Assembly (NCBI GenBank): GCA_029880275.1
Contig: JAOUOQ010000137.1
Span: forward strand, 1-5,377
Source of the DNA: Candidatus Aminicenantota bacterium
Lineage (GTDB): Bacteria > Acidobacteriota > B3-B38 > Guanabaribacteriales > B3-B38
Direction of reading: 5' to 3'
DNA: 5,377 nt
Positions 1 to 4,848 of this stretch are shown in pieces; positions within the stretch are counted from its first letter, which is position 1; each line of letters begins with the position of its first letter. The position numbers were made by a program, and so were the translations under genes. The notes below the pieces were generated by a model, which was not told the origin of the DNA, ran no database searches, and was given only the letters and a program-made list of their open reading frames with translations.

Positions 1-240
1 GGACAGGGGAGCAGCCGAAACGGTCGAGATAGCGCCTCCAAGCGCCTGGGAGTGAAATGCTTTGGTGGTCAGACAGTGACCGGAGGCTCAATTATTATCC
101 GCCAGCGGGGAACCAAATTCAGACCAGGAATCAACACTTCACTGGGAAAAGACTATACTATCTTCGCGCTGACTGATGGAGTGGTTCAGTTCGAGACCAA
201 GGGCAGTGGCAAAAAGTTTGTCCATGTAGTACCGATATAA
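1..240 (+). CDS. rpmA: 50S ribosomal protein L27 (bL27), 5' end cut off by window
   Basis: The frame opens on base 1 and reads GQGSSRNGRDSASKRLGVKC, which matches the N-terminal part of bL27 after its usual MAHKK-type start, so about five residues lie upstream of the window. The visible 79 codons plus those residues give the normal bacterial length of about 85. Further L27 features are the GGSIIIRQRGTKFRPG stretch, a GKDYTIFAL segment in place of the commoner GKDHTLFAL, and the C-terminal beta region ending HVVPI. L27 is a large-subunit protein whose flexible N-terminal tail reaches the peptidyl-transferase centre and helps place tRNA. A GTG at 52-54 is an internal valine codon and not the start. 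It is followed by obg, the usual rpmA-obg order. Seen: the reading frame and motifs. Inferred: rplU (L21) probably lies just upstream. Confidence 0.96.
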   Translation, partial: GQGSSRNGRDSASKRLGVKCFGGQTVTGGSIIIRQRGTKFRPGINTSLGKDYTIFALTDGVVQFETKGSGKKFVHVVPI

Positions 241-305
241 GACTTGCCTGAAACTACCTTCATCTCGCATATGATAAAAAGGGCGAGGACGAGGCGCCGG
301 AGTTG

Positions 306-1295
306 ATGTTTGTTGATCGGCTGAAGATCCTGGTTAAAGCCGGACGCGGAGGCAATGGTTGCTCGAGTTTTCGTAAGGGAAAGCACATTCCCCGGGGGGG
401 ACCCGATGGTGGAGATGGAGGCGAAGGGGGCAGTGTTTTTTTTGAAAGCTCATCCGATATTTACAATTTGAACCACCTCCTTTACACTCCTCACCTTTTA
501 GCTAAGAAAGGGGGAGCGGGACAAAAGAACAAGAAACAGGGTAAGAAGGGAGAGGACTTGTTGGTGAAGGTGCCGGTAGGTACCCTTGTTATTGACGAAC
601 TCAGCAGTGAGATGATACACGACTTCTTGAGCGCTGAAGATAAGATTCTGGTAGCCAAAGGCGGGAGCGGAGGAAGGGGTAATGCAAAATTTGCCACCTC
701 CACCAGACAGGCTCCTCGTTTTGCCGAAAAGGGGAAGCCGGGGGAAGAGAAGTGGCTTATTTTGGAGTTGAGGCTGGTTATCGATGTGGGGATAATTGGT
801 CTACCCAATGCAGGCAAGAGCACTCTGATATCAAAGCTCACCTCCGCCAGACCCCGAATAGCCGATTACATCTTTACTACGCGCCACCCCACTCTTGGGG
901 TAATAGAGCTGCCCGATTTTCGGCAGTTGATCGTGGCTGATATCCCTGCATTAATCAAGGGCTCCCATGAGGGTGCCGGACTTGGAAATAGGTTCTTACG
1001 ACATCTGGAGCGTACCAAAATTATCATTTTCCTTCTCGACCTTTCCCGGAATCAGCTAAGGGAGGACCTGGAGACTTTAAGGGGGGAGCTCAGAAGTTTT
1101 AACCCCACTTTATTGGAGAAGAATTGTCTTGTAGTGGGGAATAAGTTGGAACTCATTTCCAACAGGGGGCATCTGCAGAGCTTTAACCGCTATTTAAAAG
1201 GCGAAGGGCTTGATTTTCTCATTGTATCAGCTCTCAGTGGAGAGGGTCTTCTGCAGCTCGTCGAGCGATTGGCAAAATATTCGGAGTCCGCTTAA
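306..1295 (+). CDS. obg: Obg/CgtA-family GTPase, 50S assembly factor, with atypical G3 and G4 motifs
   Basis: The product is 329 residues from ATG 306. Residues 1-157 form the glycine-rich Obg fold (MFVDRLKILVKAGRGGNG at the start, GGPDGGDGGEGG near 31-42). The G domain follows, with P-loop GLPNAGKST at 165-173, switch-I T191-T192, G3 DIPA at 212-215, G4 NKLE at 279-282 and G5 SAL at 308-310. Obg proteins bind the 50S particle late in assembly and hydrolyse GTP slowly. No C-terminal OCT domain is present, as in many short Obgs. G3 is normally DxxG (DIPG in Obg) and G4 normally NKxD, so A215 and E282 are unusual. The family's YPFTT is YIFTT here. ATG 306 gives the conserved MFVD start. A TTG at 303 would add one residue, and GAGG at 291-294 suits either. 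The gene sits between rpmA and nadD. Family identity is certain; full GTPase activity is not. Confidence 0.96.
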   Translation: MFVDRLKILVKAGRGGNGCSSFRKGKHIPRGGPDGGDGGEGGSVFFESSSDIYNLNHLLYTPHLLAKKGGAGQKNKKQGKKGEDLLVKVPVGTLVIDELSSEMIHDFLSAEDKILVAKGGSGGRGNAKFATSTRQAPRFAEKGKPGEEKWLILELRLVIDVGIIGLPNAGKSTLISKLTSARPRIADYIFTTRHPTLGVIELPDFRQLIVADIPALIKGSHEGAGLGNRFLRHLERTKIIIFLLDLSRNQLREDLETLRGELRSFNPTLLEKNCLVVGNKLELISNRGHLQSFNRYLKGEGLDFLIVSALSGEGLLQLVERLAKYSESA

Positions 1296-1313
1296 AAAAG
1301 AAGAGAGGGCTTT

Positions 1314-1329
1314 GTTTTTTAGAAAAAAC
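1314..1329. repeat. AT-only inverted repeat just before the nadD start
   Basis: GTTTTTT (1314-1320) and AAAAAAC (1323-1329) are exact reverse complements separated by AG. They end one base before the nadD GTG at 1331. The spacer is only 2 nt, so an RNA hairpin would have to open the innermost pairs, and the rest would be almost entirely A-U. The repeat occupies the place where a ribosome binding site would be expected, and the only purine-rich candidate (GAGAGGG, 1303-1309) is 21 nt from the GTG. It may be chance in AT-rich DNA or may dampen nadD initiation. It is not a convincing terminator because it has no GC-rich stem. Confidence 0.3.
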
Positions 1330-1330
1330 C

Positions 1331-2032
1331 GTGGCTGAACAGAGGGGAAAAGCTGCAAGCCGTTTGATCGGTTTAATGGGGGGCACCTTTGACCCCATTC
1401 ATTACGGGCATCTCATCACCGCCGAAGAGGTGAGGGAGATTTTTGGGCTGGAAAGGGTCTTCTTCATACCAGCCTATATTCCGCCTCATAAAGACAAGGG
1501 GAAGGTGAGCAGCTCCTTGCATCGATACCATATGGTGGTGCTGGCAACCCTGGATAACGAGCACTTCGCTGCCTCCCCTATTGAGTTATTATCCAAAGGT
1601 GATTCTTACACCATAGATACCATAGCCAAGCTCAAGGGGCTCCTGCCGGCTGATTACAGCCTCTTCTTTATTACCGGTATTGATTCCTTCATGGAGATTG
1701 ACACCTGGAAGGAACCCTTGAAGCTTCTGGAAAGCTGCCACTTTATCATCAACAGCCGACCGGGATATGACCTCACGGTGATAAAAGAAAATCTCCCCCC
1801 CACCCTGGCGGAAAAGGTGGTCAGTATCACCCCGGAAAATCCCTTTCGAGCCGACCTCCTCTCCACCCCGGAAGACCGAGAGTGGAAGACTTTCATTTTC
1901 CTGGTGGAGACTACTCCGGTAGGTATAGCCTCTACCGAAATCCGTCAGAGAGTGAAAGAGAATCGGACCATTAAATATTTAGTGCCTGAATCGGTAGAAA
2001 GATATATAATAAAAAAAAGGCTTTATCGATAA
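1331..2032 (+). CDS. nadD: Nicotinate-nucleotide adenylyltransferase
   Basis: This enzyme of NAD biosynthesis transfers AMP from ATP to nicotinate mononucleotide, giving nicotinate adenine dinucleotide in the cytoplasm. The 233-residue product has the nucleotidyltransferase signature GGTFDPIHYGHL at 17-28, with the HxGH histidines at 24 and 27. Other family blocks are PPHKDKGK (51-58), DSYTIDT (91-97), GIDSFMEIDTWKEP (116-129), NSRPGY (141-146) and IASTEIR (199-205), which corresponds to the usual ISSTxIR. The start is taken as GTG 1331, the only start codon in this frame between the obg stop and the catalytic motif that leaves the fold intact. TTG 1364 and ATG 1376 would cut into or nearly into the first strand. 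The GTG lacks a well-spaced Shine-Dalgarno site, so the N-terminus is the least certain part. The length is slightly above the usual 190-220. The gene follows obg after 35 nt, and rsfS begins on the base after its TAA. Confidence 0.95.
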   Translation: MAEQRGKAASRLIGLMGGTFDPIHYGHLITAEEVREIFGLERVFFIPAYIPPHKDKGKVSSSLHRYHMVVLATLDNEHFAASPIELLSKGDSYTIDTIAKLKGLLPADYSLFFITGIDSFMEIDTWKEPLKLLESCHFIINSRPGYDLTVIKENLPPTLAEKVVSITPENPFRADLLSTPEDREWKTFIFLVETTPVGIASTEIRQRVKENRTIKYLVPESVERYIIKKRLYR

Positions 2033-2458
2033 TTGACCCGAAAGGTAGGGGAGAAGATCAAGTTCAAAAGAGAAATATTAAACGCAGCGAAGGCGATCTG
2101 GGAGAAGAAGGGTTCCAATCTGGTGGTGCTCGATTTAAGGGGAATTAGCTCTTTCACCGATTACTTCGTCATCTGCGAAGGAAACTCCACCAGGCAAACC
2201 CAGGCTATCTCCAATGCCGTGCGGGAAGAGCTCAAGAAGGACCACATCGTCCCCTCCCATATAGAAGGCTACAGCCAAGGAAATTGGATATTGATTGATT
2301 ATATAGATTTCATCGTCAACATTTTTTTGCCGCAGACCAGAGGGTTTTACGACCTCGAACGGCTATGGGGGGATGCGGCTGAGATAAAAATTGGGGATAA
2401 AAGTGGAGGACATACTCCCAGAAAGAAATCACACGACAGAAGAGCCCCCTCTGTTTAG
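2033..2458 (+). CDS. rsfS: Ribosomal silencing factor RsfS (Iojap/YbeB family)
   Basis: RsfS binds ribosomal protein L14 on the 50S subunit and blocks joining to the 30S, lowering translation when nutrients are short. The 141-residue product shows the family core: VVLDLRGISSFTDYFVIC (31-48), GNSTRQTQAI (50-59), HIEGY (76-80), NWILIDYIDFIVNIF (84-98) and the ending FYDLERLW (105-112). After the core there is a basic hydrophilic tail (about 120-141, rich in K, R, H and S). The start is taken as TTG 2033, the first codon after the nadD TAA and the only usual start codon in frame before the fold. The nearest purine-rich site is AAGG at 2017-2020, 12 nt away, so initiation probably relies on coupling to nadD. 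The two genes share the same frame with no base between stop and start. The nadD-rsfS pairing is widely conserved. Family identity is very secure; the exact start is less so. Confidence 0.94.
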   Translation: MTRKVGEKIKFKREILNAAKAIWEKKGSNLVVLDLRGISSFTDYFVICEGNSTRQTQAISNAVREELKKDHIVPSHIEGYSQGNWILIDYIDFIVNIFLPQTRGFYDLERLWGDAAEIKIGDKSGGHTPRKKSHDRRAPSV

Positions 2459-2461
2459 AGA

Positions 2462-3868
2462 ATGGAGAAGGAGATGAGTATTAAGAGCTTTGTTTATCTT
2501 ATAGTGATTTTCGGGCTAATCGGGCTGTTCATCTATCTTGCCTACCTGAATCAGGCTCCCTTGCTCCTGTACTTTTTGTTTAACAAGAGTATCACGGCCC
2601 CTGCCTGGTCTGTGATTTTTATTACCTTCCTCATAGGTTTCTTAATTGCGGCCATCTGGTTATTCATAAGAAGCTCCAGCTGGAGATTTGCCAAGAGGAA
2701 GATGGAGAAAGGCATTCAGAAGGAAAGGGGTGTCGAGGAGCTCTATTATCGTGGCCTGGAAGCGCTGACTAAGGAGCAGCATGACCGAGCGTGGCAGTAT
2801 TTTCAGCAGGTATTGAGAAAAGATAACAAACACCTGGGGGCTCTGCTTCGCGCCGGAGAGACTCTGAGAGCCAAAAAGAACTATGGAGAGGCAACCGGTT
2901 ATCACCTTCGTGCCAGAACCCTGGCGGGAGACACCCCCGAGATTATCGACGCCTTGGCTGAGGACCATGTCGCCGCTGGCAACTTCGAAGAAGCCGCTTC
3001 TCTCTATCAAACCCTCCTTACTCTCAGTCCCGAAGACAGCCTCTCCATCTACCGCAAGTTGAGGAAGCTATCTATAAAGCAAGGCAGCTGGACCGAAGCC
3101 AATCAGTGGCACCAGAAGATAATGAAGCTAATCTCCAAAGATGAGGAGGCAGCCGAGAAAAATGCGGGTTATGGGCTAAGATATCAGCAGGGGGTTCAGC
3201 AGATAGAGAAAGGGGAGCTGAAGGAGGCGGAGGCTATCTTCCAGAAGCTGATCAAATCGGACAAGAGCTTTGCCCCTGCTTATGTGAAACTGGGGGAAGT
3301 TCATGTTTCCCGGGGGGATGAGGAAGATGGAGTTAACACCTGGCTGGAGGGATACCAGGCTACCGGTCAGCTGATATTTCTCAATAAAATAGAGGACTAC
3401 TACCTCAGCCACGATGCCCCCAATAAAGCCATCGAAGCTTACCGACGCGCCATATCCACCGCCCGAGATGAGCTGGTCACCCGCTTTATGCTGGGGCACC
3501 TCTATTATCGGCTGGAGATGATTGACAAAGCCCTCGATGAATTTCTCGCATTAGAGAAGGCGGTATCCTATTCCCCCACACTTCAGTATTTCATCGCCAA
3601 GTGCTATCAAAAAAGGGATGAGGATAAGAAGGCAGCCGAAATATTTAAAAAGATTATTAAGCACTGCGAACCCTTGAAGCTCATCTATCGATGCGTCAAC
3701 TGTGGGGCAAAATATGCCTCCTGGCAAGACAGCTGCTCTCATTGTGGAAGATGGAGCACCATACATGTAGACCTGCAAGGTGAGCTCACCCCCGAAGAAA
3801 TGGTCGATTTCGTCTCCTCTCCCGTCTTCACCCCTCCATCGGAGAAAAAGACCAAGAAGGAGTCCTGA
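2462..3868 (+). CDS. LapA-LapB-type fusion: two-TM LapA domain, TPR repeats, rubredoxin-like C-terminus
   Basis: The product has 468 residues. Two hydrophobic helices (about 8-30 and 50-70) with a short polar loop containing Q31 and N41 resemble the LapA domain (DUF1049). A basic stretch (RFAKRKMEKG) follows, suggesting a cytoplasmic C-terminal part. Tetratricopeptide-like helices run from about 92 to 400, for example the segments near 93-120, 174-190, 240-265 and 343-365. A rubredoxin-like metal site follows with C411, C414, C425 and C428 (CX2C-X10-CX2C), then WSTI. This cysteine spacing and the WSTI match E. coli LapB (YciM), an inner-membrane protein that works with FtsH to control LpxC and so lipopolysaccharide synthesis. 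E. coli encodes LapA and LapB as separate adjacent genes; here they are one chain. ATG 2462 has no clear ribosome site. ATG 2474 has GGAG at 2464-2467 and may be the true start. The domain reading is seen; the LPS role is inferred. Confidence 0.88.
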   Translation: MEKEMSIKSFVYLIVIFGLIGLFIYLAYLNQAPLLLYFLFNKSITAPAWSVIFITFLIGFLIAAIWLFIRSSSWRFAKRKMEKGIQKERGVEELYYRGLEALTKEQHDRAWQYFQQVLRKDNKHLGALLRAGETLRAKKNYGEATGYHLRARTLAGDTPEIIDALAEDHVAAGNFEEAASLYQTLLTLSPEDSLSIYRKLRKLSIKQGSWTEANQWHQKIMKLISKDEEAAEKNAGYGLRYQQGVQQIEKGELKEAEAIFQKLIKSDKSFAPAYVKLGEVHVSRGDEEDGVNTWLEGYQATGQLIFLNKIEDYYLSHDAPNKAIEAYRRAISTARDELVTRFMLGHLYYRLEMIDKALDEFLALEKAVSYSPTLQYFIAKCYQKRDEDKKAAEIFKKIIKHCEPLKLIYRCVNCGAKYASWQDSCSHCGRWSTIHVDLQGELTPEEMVDFVSSPVFTPPSEKKTKKES

Positions 3869-3912
3869 GGGTAGGCGACATCCCCTCCTGGCTGGCTCAG
3901 CTCCGGGGCTTC

Positions 3913-3938
3913 TTATAAATTTATGCAATCATTTATAA
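3913..3938. repeat. Inverted repeat enclosing the comF start codon
   Basis: TTATAAAT (3913-3920) and ATTTATAA (3931-3938) are perfect 8-bp reverse complements around a 10-nt spacer that contains the comF ATG (3923-3925). In RNA, the start codon would lie in the loop of an A-U hairpin, with no strong Shine-Dalgarno site close by. It could be a weak translational control element, a DNA operator, or chance in AT-rich sequence. The pairing is seen; any function is speculative. Confidence 0.35.
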
Positions 3939-4765
3939 AAGGTATTATCTCGCTCCTTTATCCCTCTCATTGTTATGCGTGCGGAGTCTACCTGCCTCCG
4001 CTCCCACCAGCTGCCCTGTGTCCTGCCTGCCGTCAGCAGGTCAGATTTATCACCCCTCCCTATTGCCCCCGCTGCGGCAGACCCTTCCTTGCCGGCTCTG
4101 CGGAGGAGCCCTCACATCTCTGTGAGCTCTGTATGTGGAAGTCCCCGCCCTTCAGCTCTGCCCGGGCGCTGGCGGAGTATGGTCCTGAAGTGGGAGCTCT
4201 CATACATCAATTTAAATATGGCAGAAAGAGGCATTTAGGGTTTTTGCTGGCTGGTCTGGCTGCCACACATAAACGCCTGCTCACAGAGCTCACCCCGGTG
4301 GATGCTATTGTGCCGGTCCCATTGCACCCCCGAAGGAGAAGGAAGAGGGGATTCAATCAGGCGGAGGTATTTGCCCGGTTTATGGCTCGCTATGTGAACG
4401 CCCCTGTGGTTGCGGACCAGCTAAGGAAGGTCAGGGACACCCCTCCCCAGACCGGCCTGTCGCGGGAGGAGAGGCTGAAAAATGTGCGGGGCGCCTTCGG
4501 ACTGGGCAGCCGCTGGCACTATGCCCACCACCACCTGCGGTCGGCTTATTCTGCCCTCCGCCGCCCCGCGCGCTATTGGCTTTTAAGCAAGGCAGGGAAA
4601 AAAGGTAAGAAGCCCGAGCCGCCTGTCGCCCTGCGGGGGAAAAGAGTGCTTCTGGTGGACGATGTCTATACCACGGGAGCCACGGTGTCCGAGTGTGCCA
4701 GGGTGCTCCGGCGGGGTGGCGTCAGGGAGGTCAGGGTGCTCACGCTGGCCAAAGTGGTAGATTAG
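3923..4765 (+). CDS. comF: ComF-family double zinc-ribbon phosphoribosyltransferase-like protein with insert
   Basis: ComF proteins (B. subtilis ComFC, H. influenzae ComF, E. coli GntX) are tied to natural DNA uptake in some bacteria but also occur widely where competence is unknown. The 280-residue product begins with a cysteine-rich region of four CxxC pairs: C17/C20, C33/C36, C48/C51 and C67/C70. The type-I phosphoribosyltransferase part follows: LIHQFKYG (93-100), DAIVPVPLHPRRRRKRGFNQAE (127-148, conserved family block), PPQTGLSREERLKNVRGAF (174-192) and the PRPP-binding VLLVDDVYTTGAT (242-254). Between NVRGAF and LRGKRVLLVDD, where family members usually have only about ten residues, lies a basic insert of about 40 residues (193-236, including HYAHHHLRSAY and KAGKKGKK). 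This accounts for the length above the usual 210-245. The start is ATG 3923; GGGG at 3905-3908 is too distant to be a good ribosome site. The later part looks more GC-rich than the genes upstream. The substrate is unknown. Confidence 0.92.
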   Translation: MQSFIKGIISLLYPSHCYACGVYLPPLPPAALCPACRQQVRFITPPYCPRCGRPFLAGSAEEPSHLCELCMWKSPPFSSARALAEYGPEVGALIHQFKYGRKRHLGFLLAGLAATHKRLLTELTPVDAIVPVPLHPRRRRKRGFNQAEVFARFMARYVNAPVVADQLRKVRDTPPQTGLSREERLKNVRGAFGLGSRWHYAHHHLRSAYSALRRPARYWLLSKAGKKGKKPEPPVALRGKRVLLVDDVYTTGATVSECARVLRRGGVREVRVLTLAKVVD

Positions 4766-4766
4766 C

Positions 4767-4814
4767 TAACGAACTCCATGGTAGAGGGGAACTTTTCTGC
4801 CGTTCCCATCGTTA
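4767..4814. repeat. Nested inverted repeats between comF and the DUF4097-like gene
   Basis: Two exact 6-bp inverted repeats are nested. The inner pair is GGGAAC (4787-4792) with GTTCCC (4802-4807), enclosing 9 nt. The outer pair is TAACGA (4767-4772) with TCGTTA (4809-4814). On the left 14 nt separate the two arms and on the right only one base, so a folded RNA would have a bulge on one side. AT-rich DNA without a U-run follows, so it is not a typical intrinsic terminator. It may be an operator or weak attenuator structure, and it coincides with a promoter-like pair of boxes. Confidence 0.4.
4788..4814 (+). promoter_or_regulatory. Possible ECF-sigma-type promoter for the DUF4097-like gene
   Basis: GGAAC (4788-4792, followed by TT) and CGTTA (4810-4814) are separated by 17 nt. 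This is the layout of many extracytoplasmic-function sigma promoters, whose -35 box is a GGAAC-like motif and whose -10 box is often CGTC or CGTT. A transcript would begin near 4820, leaving a short leader with AAGGGA at 4835-4840 ahead of ATG 4849. This is the only promoter-like pair I found in the window. The same bases also belong to the nested inverted repeats, so the match may be a by-product of that symmetry. The assignment is inference from consensus only. Confidence 0.35.
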
Positions 4815-4848
4815 ATAAATATAAAAGGACATGTAAGGGAATAAATCT

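Noticed and set aside
52..240. A shorter rpmA starting at GTG 52
   Set aside because: The frame continues upstream to base 1 with residues that match the conserved L27 N-terminal region, so GTG 52 is an internal valine codon.
241..305. Gap between rpmA and obg examined for promoter or terminator
   Set aside because: No convincing -35/-10 pair, hairpin or U-run was found; only purine-rich GAGG motifs near the obg start are visible.
491..841. Antisense open frame of 116 codons within obg
   Set aside because: It lies wholly inside the conserved obg coding region, and its low-complexity proline/leucine product mirrors the glycine-rich Obg fold. No ribosome site or family match.
3869..3922. GC-rich stretch AGCTCCGGGGCT (3899-3910) as a possible terminator after the LapA-LapB gene
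   Set aside because: The pairing leaves too small a loop and includes a G-T pair, and no U-run follows, so an intrinsic terminator is not supported.
3551..3928. Antisense open frame across the end of the LapA-LapB gene
   Set aside because: It overlaps the metal-binding C-terminus, which is clearly coded on the + strand, and its product shows no recognisable motif.
4815..4848. TATAAA near 4820 as a housekeeping -10 box
   Set aside because: The bases about 17 nt upstream (near 4797-4802) do not resemble TTGACA, and AT-rich leaders often contain such hexamers by chance.
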